64,000 bases of DNA, taken from Lasioglossum baleicum. Its lineage: Eukaryota > Arthropoda > Insecta > Hymenoptera > Halictidae. The stretch covers positions 992,001-1,056,000 of the forward strand of contig NW_027469084.1 in assembly GCF_051020765.1 (NCBI RefSeq), in the 5' to 3' direction. The notes beneath the pieces were generated by a model that saw nothing but the letters and a program-made list of their open reading frames with translations, made no database searches and was not told the origin of the DNA. A program made the translations under genes and the position numbers. Positions 1 through 9,625 of this stretch are shown piece after piece. Numbering within the stretch: the stretch's first letter is position 1; each line of letters begins with the position of its first letter.

Positions 1-9
1 GGGTCGACC

Positions 10-74
10 GGCAGGTCGCATCTTTGTAGAGGGGGGAGGGGATTATTGCTCCACCTCGCCCGCCGCGACCTGCC
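10..74. other. 10-bp long-range stem at the monomer start
   Basis: GGCAGGTCGC (10-19) pairs with GCGACCTGCC (65-74) across 45 nt that hold the G-rich run. Both arms look conserved in every class, including S, where the base just before the right arm changes. Confidence 0.65.
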
Positions 75-107
75 CACCTCGGGGGCGCCTTAACAGCCAG
101 CCCCCCT

Positions 108-146
108 TGGCGGCGGTGGAAGTACTATGTATTCCCACCGCCGCCA
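108..146 (-). other. Hairpin directly after the LINE remnant stop codon
   Basis: 12-bp perfect stem (108-119 with 135-146, core GGCGGCGGTGG) and a 15-nt loop. On the minus strand it begins at the base following the TAA stop at 149-147, so it would sit at the start of the LINE 3' UTR. The stem is kept in nearly all units while the loop varies by class. Some LINEs use a 3' UTR stem-loop to recruit their reverse transcriptase; that role here is inference. Confidence 0.75.
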
Positions 147-470
147 TTACGTCTGCGGCCCCTTACCGGGGGGCCGTCGGCCTCGTCGGGGTTGCCCCGC
201 CGATGCTAGCCTCCTGGCGGAGAGGGGGTCGGCTTCCCTCTCCCTCTCCGCTGCTTCCTTCTGCGTTATCACAATCTCGCAGAAGGAGGCAAACGCTGCT
301 CTTGACCTCTCGCTGCCGATCATGTGGTCGACCACGACCGGCAACGAGAGGTCCATCCCAATAACGCCCCTTAGGACTCTGCGCGGCGCCGACCACGCAG
401 GACATTCTCTCAGCGTATGCCACTCAGAGTCCTGGGCCTCCTCGCAGTGGTGGCACTGCGATCCTCCCAA
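147..470 (-). pseudogene. R1-clade LINE ORF2 C-terminal remnant (P-class example)
   Basis: Minus-strand open frame of about 107 codons ending in TAA at 149-147 and closed upstream by an in-frame TAA at 479-477, so it is a 5'-truncated fragment. Near its start it has CHHCEEAQDSEWHTLGEC, a C-x2-C-x8-H-x4-C motif, followed by CPAWSAPRRVL, an IGMDLSLP block, SERSRAAFASFCE and KEAAERERE. That order is typical of the region downstream of the reverse transcriptase domain in R1-clade non-LTR retrotransposons, where the cysteine-histidine motif is thought to bind nucleic acid. No RT or endonuclease domain is present in any unit. Equivalent fragments recur in all 67 monomers, with class-specific frameshifts, so this is satellite-embedded relic sequence and not a working gene. 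The family match is recognised by eye. Confidence 0.75.
324..335. other. Perfect 12-bp palindrome with SalI site (unit 1 example)
   Basis: GTGGTCGACCAC. Kept in P, Q and R units; broken as GTGGTCCACCAC in S units 8-17, GTGGGCGACCAC in T units and GTGGTCGACGAC in unit 19. Together with GGTCGACC at the monomer start it gives two SalI sites per typical monomer. Confidence 0.85.
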
Positions 471-497
471 TGCCAGTTATGAACACACAGTTTGAGG

Positions 498-574
498 AAA
501 CGGCGGTATGCAGGTAATTTAACTTATGCGCATGCATTGCTGCAACTTGTGCTGTATAATTTAGAATTTTTGTT
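498..574 (+). promoter_or_regulatory. Near-invariant core of the monomer (unit 1 example)
   Basis: From AAACGGCGGTATGCAGG to GAATTTTTGTTA this stretch looks the same in all 67 monomers, apart from one change in unit 19 (about 17877) and one in unit 59 (about 55985). No class-specific difference falls inside it, although classes differ on both sides. It contains the overlapping palindromes ATGCGCAT and GCATGC. Calling it a protein-binding box is inference from conservation only. Confidence 0.5.
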
Positions 575-648
575 ACCGTGCCATCCGATTTTTATACATG
601 TGCAAATACTCGTACACGCTGCATTGTATTTTCTTCCGCACGCGACAA

Positions 649-690
649 GGAGGGGACAGAGGCGAGTTCCGGCTATCGTCTGTCCCCTCC
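649..690. other. 12-bp hairpin in the mixed segment (unit 1 example)
   Basis: GGAGGGGACAGA (649-660) pairs with TCTGTCCCCTCC (679-690) around an 18-nt loop. Units with GGAGGGAACAGA or GTCCCATCC carry one mismatch. Unit 4 has lost part of the right arm. Confidence 0.78.
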
Positions 691-706
691 CCCCGTCCCA
701 CCCCCC
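684..706 (-). other. G-quadruplex motif (unit 1 example)
   Basis: On the minus strand four G-tracts of 6, 3, 6 and 4 are separated by loops of T, AC and A, meeting the usual G3+ with loops of 1-7 rule. It recurs in nearly every unit. S units with GTCCCATCCCCCC still qualify; unit 6 has lost it. Confidence 0.75.
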
Positions 707-720
707 TGGTCGGCCCGCAT

Positions 721-960
721 AAAACTTAAAAATATGATAAAATAGAAGATAAAATCAATAAATGAAAACGTGTATAGATAAAATAGATAAAATAAAAGTC
801 AATAAATAAATAAATAATAATAAGTAAATAAATACAATGGACAAACCACAACAAACATAAGAAGGGGGGGAAAAATAATGGGGAATAAAAGATAAAGATG
901 AAATTTATAATATAGAATATAAAATACATATAGAATAAAATGAAATATTATAAAATAAAA
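721..960. other. AT-rich, strand-asymmetric segment (unit 1 example)
   Basis: About 240 bp of nearly pure A+T with short interruptions, dominated by AAAT and AATA steps on the plus strand and lacking long T runs. An internal G-run (AAGAAGGGGGG) varies in length between units and explains most 1-bp length differences. A 9-bp presence/absence near 785 (GATAAAATAGATAAAATAAAAG against GATAAAATAGAAG) splits long from short monomers. No gene was seen; translated reads here are low-complexity. Confidence 0.8.
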
Positions 961-969
961 GGAGGGGGG

Positions 970-1935
970 TCGACCGGCAGGTCGCATCTTTGTAGAGGGG
1001 GAAGTGATTATTGCTCCACCTCGCCCGCCGCGACCTGCCCACCTCGGGGGCGCCTTAACAGCCAGCCCCCCTTGGCGGCGGTGGAAGTACTAAGTATTCC
1101 CACCGCCGCCATTACGTCTGCGGCCCCTTACCGGGGGGCCGTCGGCCTCGTCGGGGTTGCCCCGCCGATGCTAGCCTCCTGGCGGAGAGGGGGTCGGCTT
1201 CCCTCTCCCTCTCCGCTGCCTCCTTCCGCGTTATCATAATCTCGCACAAGGAGGCAAACGCTGCTCTTGACCTCTCGCTGCCGATCATGTGGTCGACCAC
1301 GACCGGCAACGACAGGTCCGTCCCAATAACGCCCCTTAGGTCTCTGCGCGGCGCCGACCACGCTGGACATTCTTCCAGCGTATGCCACTCAGAGTCCTGG
1401 GCCTCCTCGCAGTGGTGGCACTGCGATCCTCCCAGTGCCAGTTATGAACACACAGTTTGGGGAAACGGCGGTATGCAGGTAATTTAACTTATGCGCATGC
1501 ATTGCTGCAACTTGTGCTGTATAATTTAGAATTTTTGTTACCGCGCCATCCGATTTTTATACATGTGCAAATACTCGTACACGCTGCATTGTATTTTCTT
1601 CCGCACGCGACAAGGAGGGAACAGAGGCGAGGTCCGGCTAGCGTCTGTCCCCTCCCCCCGTCCCACCCCCCTGGTCGGCCCGCATAAAACTTAAAAATAT
1701 GTTAAAATAAACGCTAAAATCTATAAATGAAAACGTGTATAGATAAAATAGATAAAATAAAAGTCAATAAATAAATTAATAATAATAAGTAAATAAATAC
1801 AATGGACAAACCACAACAAACATAAGAAGGGGGGGGCAAAATAAAGGGGTATAAAAGATAAAGATGAAATTTATAATATAGAATATGAAATATATATAGA
1901 ATAAAATGAAATATTATAAAATAAAAGGAGGGGGG
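970..1935 (+). repeat. Monomer 2, class Q
   Basis: 966 bp. Begins with the GGGGGAAGTGATT variant shared with units 26, 28 and 37 and with the GCGACC units. Remnant at about 1435-1112. Contains the GCTGGACATTCTTCCAGC hairpin variant and the CAGTTTGGGG variant. Confidence 0.95.
1360..1381. other. 8-bp hairpin, alternative class (unit 2 example)
   Basis: ACGCTGGA pairs with TCCAGCGT around a 6-nt loop. Found in units 2, 3, 24, 26, 28, 31, 34, 37, 40, 43, 45-47, 50, 52, 55, 56, 60, 61, 63 and 65. The other units carry CGCAGGACATTCTCCCAGCG, which does not pair well. Confidence 0.75.
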
Positions 1936-2893
1936 TCGACCGGCAGGTCGCATCTTTGTAGAGGGGGGGAGGGGATTATTGCTCCACCTCGCCCGCCGCG
2001 ACCTGCCCACCTCGGGGGCGCCTTAACCGCCAGCCCCCCTTGGCGGCGGTGGAAGTACTAAGTAGTCCCACCGCCGCCATTACGTCTGCAGCCCCTTACC
2101 GGGAGGCCGTCGGCCTCGTCGGGGTTGCCCCGCCGATGCTAGCCTCCTGGCGGAGAGTGGTCGGCTTCCCTCTCCCTCTCCGCTGCCTCCTTCTGCGTTA
2201 TCACAATCTCGCAGAAGGAGGCAAACGCTGCTCTTGACCTCTCGCTGCCGATCATGTGGTCGACCACGACCGGCAACGAGAGGTCCATCCCAATAACGCC
2301 CCTTAGGTCTCTGCGCGGCGCCGACCACGCTGGACATTCTTCCAGCGTATGCCACTCAGAGTCCTGGGCCTCCTCGCAGTGGTGGCACTGCGATCCTCCC
2401 AGTGCCAGTTATGAACACACAGTTTGAGGAAACGGCGGTATGCAGGTAATTTAACTTATGCGCATGCATTGCTGCAACTTGTGCTGTATAATTTAGAATT
2501 TTTGTTACCGCGCCATCCGATTTTTATACATGTGCAAATACTCGTACACGCTGCGTTGTATTTTCTTCCGCACGCTACAAGGAGGGAACAGAGGCGAGGT
2601 CCGGCTAGCGTCTGTCCCCTCCCCCCGTCCCACCCCCCTGGTCGGCCCGCATAAAACTTAAAAATATGATAAAATAGAAGATAAAATCAATAAATGAAAA
2701 CGTGTATAGATAAAATAGAAGTCAATAAATAAATAAATAATAATAAGTAAATAAATACAATCGACAAACCACAACAAACATAAGAAGAGGGGGGCAAAAT
2801 AAAGGGGAACAAAAGATAAAGATGAAATTTATAATATAGAATATGAAATATATATAGAATAAAATGAAATATTATAAAATAAAAGGAGGGGGG
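1936..2893 (+). repeat. Monomer 3, class R
   Basis: 958 bp; short because 9 bp are missing in the AT-rich part. Remnant readable from 2402 to about 2139, then frameshifted. Has AATCGACAAACC in place of AATGGACAAACC, as units 24, 26, 29, 31 and 35 do. Confidence 0.95.
2184..2223. other. 14-bp hairpin inside the remnant (R/S example)
   Basis: Perfect inverted repeat TGCCTCCTTCTGCG / CGCAGAAGGAGGCA with a 12-nt loop at 2198-2209. P units have one G-T-type mismatch (GCTTCC), and Q units have two mismatches (CCGCG against CGCAC). On the minus strand the arms encode the ASFCE and QKEA parts of the remnant. Confidence 0.8.
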
Positions 2894-3854
2894 TCGACCG
2901 GCAGGTCGCATCTTTGTAGAGGGGGGGAGGGGATTATTGCTCCACCTCGCCCGCCGCGACCTGCCCACCTCGGGGGCGCCTTAACAGCCAGCCCCCCTTG
3001 GCGGCGGTGGAAGTACTATGTATTCCCACCGCCGCCATTACGTCTGCGGCCCCTTACCGGGGGGCCGTCGGCCTCGTCGGGGTTGCCCCGCCGATGCTAG
3101 CCTCCTGGCGGAGAGGGGGTCGGCTTCCCTCTCCCTCTCCGCTGCTTCCTTCTGCGTTATCACAATCTCGCAGAAGGAGGCAAACGCTGCTCATGACCTC
3201 TCGCTGCCGATCATGTGGTCGACCACGACCGGCAACGAGAGGTCCATCCCAATAACGCCCCTTAGGACTCTGCGCGGCGCCGACCACGCAGGACATTCTC
3301 CCAGCGTATGCCACTCAGAGTCCTGGGCCTCCTCGCAGTGGTGGCACTGCGATCCTCCCAATGCCAGTTATGAACACACAGTTTGAGGAAACGGCGGTAT
3401 GCAGGTAATTTAACTTATGCGCATGCATTGCTGCAACTTGTGCTGTATAATTTAGAATTTTTGTTACCGCGCCATCCGATTTTTATACATGTGCAAATAC
3501 TCGTACACGCTGCATTGTATTTTCTTCCGCACGCGACAAGGAGGGGACAGAGGCGAGTTCCGGCTATCCCCTCCACCCGCCCCACCCCCCTGGTCGGCCC
3601 GCATAAAACTTAAAAATATGATAAAATAGAAGATAAAATCAATAAATGAAAACGTGTATAGATAAAATAGATAAAATAAAAGTCAATAAATAAATAAATA
3701 ATGATAAGTAAATAAATACAATGGACAAACCACAACAAACATAAGAAGGGGGGGGCAAAATAAAGGGGAATAAAAGATAAAGATGAAATTTATAATATAG
3801 AATATAAAATACATATAGAATAAAATGAAATATTATAAAATAAAAGGAGGGGGG
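2894..3854 (+). repeat. Monomer 4, class P
   Basis: 961 bp. Remnant at about 3361-3038. A 7-bp loss around 3565 (CTATCCCCTCC) removes part of the right arm of the 12-bp mixed-segment hairpin. The AT-rich part has the AATGATAAG variant shared with units 45, 52 and 66. Confidence 0.95.
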
Positions 3855-3998
3855 TCGACCGGCAGGTCGCATCTTTGTAGAGGGCGGGAGGGGATTATTG
3901 CTCCACCTCGCCCGCCGCGACCTGCCCACCTCGGGGGCGCCTTAACAGCCAGCCCCCCTTGGCGGCGGTGGAAGTACTAAGTATTCCCACCGCCGCCA

Positions 3999-4328
3999 TT
4001 ACGTCTGCGGCCCCTTACCGAGGGGCCGTCGGCCTCGTCGGGGTTGCCCCGCCGATGCTAGCCTCCTGGCGGAGAGGGGGTCGGCTTCCCTCTCCCTCTC
4101 CGCTGCCTCCTTCCGCGTTATCATAATCTCGCACAAGGAGGCAAACGCTGCTCTTGACCTCTCGCTGCCGATCATGTGGTCGACCACGACCGGCAACGAC
4201 AGGTCCGTCCCAATAACGCCCCTTAGGACTCTGCGCGGCGCCGACCACGCAGGACATTCTCCCAGCGTATGCCGCGCAGAGTCCTGGGCCTCCTCGCAGT
4301 GGTGGCACTGCGATCCTCCCAGTGCCAA
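3999..4328 (-). pseudogene. LINE remnant, Q-class version
   Basis: Longest uninterrupted version of the remnant (109 codons), also present at 21015-21344, 27761-28090, 36451-36780, 49964-50293 and 63307-63636. It keeps the C-x2-C-x8-H-x4-C motif, with SARH in place of SEWH. It differs from the P version by FCEIVITQ changed to LCEIMITR and by IGTDLSLP. The frame is intact to the same TAA, so differences between P and Q here are mostly substitutions. It opens with TTG only because of a local substitution; there is no sign that it is translated. Confidence 0.7.
4225..4285. other. 15-bp stem, class-specific (unit 5 example)
   Basis: AGGACTCTGCGCGGC (4225-4239) pairs perfectly with GCCGCGCAGAGTCCT (4271-4285) across a 31-nt loop. 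It is perfect in most units 5-17 and in 19, 23, 30, 39, 53, 59 and 67. It is disrupted in P units (GCCACTCAGAG) and most R units. Confidence 0.75.
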
Positions 4329-4822
4329 TTATGAACACACAGTTTGACGAAACGGCGGTATGCAGGTAATTTAACTTATGCGCATGCATTGCTGCAACTT
4401 GTGCTGTATAATTTAGAATTTTTGTTACCGCGCCATCCGATTTTTATACATGTGCAAATACTCGTACACGCTGCATTGTATTTTCTTCCGCACGCGACAA
4501 GGAGGGAACAGAGGCGAGGTCCGGCTAGCGTCTGTCCCCTCCCCCCGTCCCACCCCCCTGGTCGGCCCGCATAAAACTTAAAAATATGTTAAAATAAACG
4601 ATAAAATCATTAAATGAAAACGTGTATAGATAAAATAGATAAAATAAAAGTCAATAAATAAATTAATAATAATAAGTAAATAAATACAATGGACAAACCA
4701 CAACAAACATTAGAAGGGGGGGGCAAAATAAAGGGGTATAAAAGATAAAGATGAAATTTATAATATAGAATATGAAATATATATAGAATAAAATGAAATA
4801 TTATAAAATAAAAGGAGGGGGG

Positions 4823-5774
4823 TCGACCGGCAGGTCGCATCTTTGTAGAGGGGGGGAGGGGATTATTGCTCCATCTCGCCCGCCGCGACCTGCCCACCTC
4901 GGGGGCGCCTTAACCGCCAGCCCCCCTTGGCGGCGGTGGAAGTACTAAGTAGTCCCACCGCCGCCATTACGTCTGCAGCCCCTTACCGGGAGGCCGTCGG
5001 CCTCGTCGGGGTTGCCCCGCCGATGCTAGCCTCCTGGCGGAGAGTGGTCGGCTTCCCTCTCCCTCTCCGCTGCCTCCTTCTGCGTTATCACAATCTCGCA
5101 GAAGGAGGCAAACGCTGCTCTTGACCTCTCGCTGCCGATCATGTGGTCGACCACGACCGACAACGAGAGGTCCATCCCAATAACGCCCCTTAGGACTCTG
5201 CGCGGCGCCGACCACGCAGGACATTCTCCCAGCGTATGCCGCGCAGAGTCCTGGGCCTCCTCGCAGTGGTGGCACTGCGATCCTCCCAGTGCCAGTTATG
5301 AACACACAGTTTGACGAAACGGCGGTATGCAGGTAATTTAACTTATGCGCATGCATTGCTGCAACTTGTGCTGTATAATTTAGAATTTTTGTTACCGCGC
5401 CATCCGATTTTTATACATGTGCAAATACCCGTGCTCGCAGCATTGTATTTTCTTCCGCACGCGACAAGAAGGGGACAGAGGCGAGTTCCGGCTAGCGTCT
5501 GTCCCCTCCCCTGGTCCACCCGCATAAAACTTAAAAATAAGATAAAATAGAAGATAAAATCAATAAATGAAAACGTGTATAGATAAAATAGATCAAATAA
5601 AAGTCAATAAATAAACAAATAATAATAAGTAAATAAATACAATGGACAAACCACAACAAACATAAGAAGGGGGGGGGAAATAAAGGGGAATAAAAGATAA
5701 AGATGAAATTTATAATATAGAATATAAAACGTATATAGAATAAAATGAAATATTATAAAATAAAAGGAGGGGGG
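4823..5774 (+). repeat. Monomer 6, class R/S chimera
   Basis: 952 bp. Front half is R-like with CTCCATCTCGCC, as in unit 54. Remnant readable from 5289 to about 5026, then frameshifted. The back half has CCCCTCCCCTGGTCCACCC, which shortens the C-rich tract and removes the G-quadruplex motif; GGTCCACCC recurs in units 21 and 58. Confidence 0.93.
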
Positions 5775-6738
5775 TCGACCGGCAGGTCGCATCTTTGTAG
5801 AGGGGGGGGATTATTGCTCCACCTCGCCCCCCGCGACCTGCCCACCACGGGGGCGCCTTAACGGCCAGCCCCCCTTGGCGGCGGTGGAAGTACTAAGTAT
5901 TCCCACCGCCGCCATTACGTCTGCGGCCCCTTACCGGGGGGCCGTCGGCCTCGTCGGGGTTGCCCCGCCGATGCTAGCCTCCTGGCCGAGAGTGGTCGGC
6001 TTCCCTCTCCCTCTCCGCTGCCTCCTTCTGCGTTATCACAATCTCGCAGAAGGAGGCAAACGCTGCTCTTGACCTCTCGCTGCCGATCATGTGGTCGACC
6101 ACGACCGACAACGAGAGGTCCATCCCAATAACGCCCCTTAGGACTCTGCGCGGCGCCGACCACGCAGGACATTCTCCCAGCGTATGCCGCGCAGAGTCCT
6201 GGGCCTCCTCTCAGTGGTGGCACTGCGATCCTCCCGGTGCCAGTTATGAACACACAGTTTGACGAAACGGCGGTATGCAGGTAATTTAACTTATGCGCAT
6301 GCATTGCTGCAACTTGTGCTGTATAATTTAGAATTTTTGTTACCGCGCCATCCGATTATTATACATGTGGAAATACTCGTACACGCTGCATTGTATTTTC
6401 TTCCGCACGCGACAAGGAGGGGACAGAGGCGAGGTCCGGCTAGCGTCTGTCCCCTCCCCCCGTCCCACCCCCCTGGTCGGCCCGCATAAAACTTAAAAAT
6501 ATGATGAAATAAACGATAAAATCTATAAATGAAAACGTGTATAGATAAAATAGATAAAATAAAAGTCAATAAATAAATAAATAATAATAAGTAAATAAAT
6601 TCAATGGACAAACCACAACAAACATAAGAAGGGGGGGGGCAAAATAAAGGGGAATAAAAGATAAAGATGAAATTTATAATATAGAATATGAAATATATAT
6701 AGAATAAAATGAAATATTATAAAATAAAAGGAGGGGGG
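5775..6738 (+). repeat. Monomer 7, class S
   Basis: 964 bp. First unit with CGCCCCCCGCGAC. CCACCACGGGGGC replaces CCACCTCGGGGGC, also seen in unit 59. Remnant readable from 6237 to about 5974 before the frameshift. Confidence 0.94.
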
Positions 6739-7701
6739 TCGACCGGCAGGTCGCATCTTTGTAGAGGGGGGGGATTATTGCTCCACCTCGCCCCCCGCGA
6801 CCTGCCCACCTCGGGGGCGCCATAACGGCCAGCCCCCCTTGGCGGCGGTGGAAGTACTAAGTAGTCCCACCGCCGCCATTACGACTGCAGCCCCTTACCG
6901 GGAGGCCGTCGGCCTCGTCGGGATTGCCCCGCCGATGCTAGCCTCCTGGCGGAGAGGGGGTCGGCTTCCCTCTCCCTCTCCGCTGCCTCCTTCTGCGTTA
7001 TCATAATCTCGCACAAGGAGGCAAACGCTGCTCTTGACCTCTCGCTGCCGATCATGTGGTCCACCACGACCGACAACGAGAGGTCCATCCCAATAACGCC
7101 CCTTAGGACTCTGCGCGGCGCCGACCACGCAGGACATTCTCCCAGCGTATGCCGCGCAGAGTCCTGGGCCTCCTCGCAGTGGTGGCACTGCGATCCTCCC
7201 AGTGCCAGTTATGAACACACAGTTTGACGAAACGGCGGTATGCAGGTAATTTAACTTATGCGCATGCATTGCTGCAACTTGTGCTGTATAATTTAGAATT
7301 TTTGTTACCGCGCCATCCGATTATTATACATGTGGAAATACTCGTACACGCTGCATTGTATTTTCTTCCGCACGCGACAAGGAGGGGACAGAGGCGAGGT
7401 CCGGCTAGCGTCTGTCCCATCCCCCCGTCCCACCCCCCTGGTCGACCCGCATAAATCTTGAAAATATGATAAAATAAACTATAAAATCTATAAATGAAAA
7501 CGTGTATAGATAAAATAGATCAAATAAAAGTCTATAAATAAATAAATAATAATAAGTAAATAAATACAATGGACAAACCACAACAAACACAAGAAGGGGG
7601 GGCAAAATAAAGGGGAATAAAAGATAAAGATGAACTTTATAATATAGAATATAAAATATATATAGAATAAAATGAAATATTATAAAATAAAAGGAAGGGG
7701 G
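6739..7701 (+). repeat. Monomer 8, class S with Q-like centre
   Basis: 963 bp. S-type front, but the centre carries CGCACAAGG and an intact remnant frame (about 7202-6879). It therefore looks like a mosaic of S and Q. The second SalI palindrome reads GTGGTCCACCAC and is lost. Confidence 0.93.
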
Positions 7702-8663
7702 TCGACCGGCAGGTCGCATCTTTGTAGAGGGGAGGGATTATTGCTCCACCTCGCCCCCCGCGACCTGCCCACCTCGGGGGCGCCTTAACGGCCAGCCCCC
7801 CTTGGCGGCGGTGGAAGTACTAAGTAGTCCCACCGCCGCCATTACGTCTGCAGCCCCTTACCGGGAGGCCGTCGGCCTCGTCGGGGTTGCCCCGCCGATG
7901 CTAGCCTCCTGGCCGAGAGTGGTCGGCTTCCCTCTCCCTCTCCGCTGCCTCCTTCTGCGTTATCACAATCTCGCAGAAGGAGGCAAACGCTGCTCTTGAC
8001 CTCTCACTGCCGATCATGTGGTCCACCACGACCGACAACGAGAGGTCCATCCCAATGACGCCCCTTAGGACTCTGCGCGGCGCCGACCACGCAGGACATT
8101 CTCCCAGCGTATGCCGCGCAGTGTCCTGGGCCTCCTCGCAGTGGTGGCACTGCGATCCTCCCAGTGCCAGTTATGAACACACAGTTTGACGAAACGGCGG
8201 TATGCAGGTAATTTAACTTATGCGCATGCATTGCTGCAACTTGTGCTGTATAATTTAGAATTTTTGTTACCGCGCCATCCGATTATTATACATGTGGAAA
8301 TACTCGTACAAGCTGCATTGTATTTTCTTCCGCACGCGACAAGGAGGGGACAGAGGCGAGGTCCGGCTAGCGTCTGTCCCATCCCCCCGTCCCACCCCCC
8401 TGGTCGACCCGCATAAATCTTGAAAATATGATAAAATAAACGCTAAAATCTATAAATGAAAACGTGTATAGATAAAATAGATCAAATAAAAGTCTATAAA
8501 TAAATAAATAATAATAAGTAAATAAATACAATGGACAAACCACAACAAACACAAGAAGGGGGGGCAAAATAAAGGGGAATAAAAGATAAAGATGAACTTT
8601 ATAATATAGAATATAAAATATATATAGAATAAAATGAAATATTATAAAATAAAAGGAGGGGGG
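7702..8663 (+). repeat. Monomer 9, class S
   Basis: 962 bp. Remnant from 8164 to about 7901. Private AGTGTCCTGGG near 8120. The back half, with AAACGCTAAAATC and AAGTCTATAAAT, matches units 12 and 15. Confidence 0.94.
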
Positions 8664-9625
8664 TCGACCGGCAGGTCGCATCTTTGTAGAGGGGAGGGAT
8701 TATTGCTCCACCTCGCCCCCCGCGACCTGCCCACCTCGGGGGCGCCTTAACGGCCAGCCCCCCTTGGCGGCGGTGGAAGTACTAAGTAGTCCCACCGCCG
8801 CCATTACGTCTGCAGCCCCTTACCAGGAGGCCGTTGGCCTCGTCGGGGTTGCCCCGCCGATGCTAGCCTCCTGGCCGAGAGTGGTCGGCTTCCCTCTCCC
8901 TCTCCGCTGCCTCCTTCTGCGTTATCACAATCTCGCAGAAGGAGGCAAACGCTGCTCTTGACCTCTCACTGCCGATCATGTGGTCCACCACGACCGACAA
9001 CGAGAGGTCCATCCCAATAACGCCCCTTAGGACTCTGCGCGGCGCCGACCACGCAGGACATTCTCCCAGCGTATGCCGCGCAGAGTCCTGGGCCTCCTCG
9101 CAGTGGTGGCACTGCGATCCTCCCAGTGCCAGTTATGAACACACAGTTTGACGAAACGGCGGTATGCAGGTAATTTAACTTATGCGCATGCATTGCTGCA
9201 ACTTGTGCTGTATAATTTAGAATTTTTGTTACCGCGCCATCCGATTATTATACATGTGGAAATACTCGTACACGCTGCATTGTATTTTCTTCCGCACGCG
9301 ACAAGGAGGGGACAGAGGCGAGGTCCGGCTAGCGTCTGTCCCATCCCCCCGTCCCACCCCCCTGGTCGACCCGCATAAATCTTGAAAATATGATAAAATA
9401 AACTATAAAATCTATAAATGAAAACGTGTATAGATAAAATAGATCAAATAAAAGTCTATAAATAAATAAATAATAATAAGTAAATAAATACAATGGACAA
9501 ACCACAACAAACACAAGAAGGGGGGGCAAAATAAAGGGGAATAAAAGATAAAGATGAACTTTATAATATAGAATATAAAATATATATAGAATAAAATGAA
9601 ATATTATAAAATAAAAGGAAGGGGG
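8664..9625 (+). repeat. Monomer 10, class S (trimer position 1)
   Basis: 962 bp. CTTACCAGGAGGCC is shared with units 13 and 16 at 2885- and 5769-bp spacing. One visible difference from them is CCGTTGGCC near 8832. Remnant from 9126 to about 8863. Confidence 0.95.

Larger units (their letters stand above)
4..969 (+). repeat. Monomer 1, class P
   Basis: 966 bp. LINE remnant on the minus strand at 470-147. Shares ACCGTGCCATCC with units 27 and 36 and the AAAAATAATGGGG tail with units 25, 27, 32, 36, 41, 44 and 49. Private CATTCTCTCAGCG near 410. Confidence 0.95.
3855..4822 (+). repeat. Monomer 5, class Q
   Basis: 968 bp. Private leading GAGGGCGGGAGGGG shared only with units 53 and 67. Remnant at 4328-3999. 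Contains the perfect 15-bp stem at 4225-4285. Confidence 0.95.
3590..5150 (+). repeat. Segment repeated 45,965 bp downstream
   Basis: Tail of unit 4, unit 5 and the front of unit 6. Recurs at about 49555-51115, marked by AATGATAAG, GAGGGCGGGAGGGG, AACATTAGAAGG and CTCCATCTCGCC in order. One difference noted: TTACCGAGGGGCC here, TTACCGGGGGGCC there. Confidence 0.88.

Noticed and set aside
484..510. CENP-B box in ACGAAACGGCGG
   Set aside because: The complement gives TTCG at the right place but lacks the required CGGG, so the essential positions do not match.
495..510. Hammerhead ribozyme, suggested by CGAAAC in some units
   Set aside because: The matching CTGATGA core was not found on either strand near it, and most units have GGAAAC there.
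492..722. A 76-codon plus-strand open frame recurring in most monomers, beginning at TTG within the conserved core
   Set aside because: It starts at TTG, has no recognisable domain, and is broken by stops in units 19, 24 and 34. Its conservation follows from the nearly invariant DNA and not from coding.
821..840. Runt-type binding site (TGTGGTTT on the minus strand near the AACCACAA stretch)
   Set aside because: The motif is short and its conservation here is no greater than that of neighbouring satellite sequence.
720..960. Telomeric repeat or telomere-associated array
   Set aside because: No TTAGG or TTAGGG runs; the AT-rich part is built of AAAT and AATA steps.
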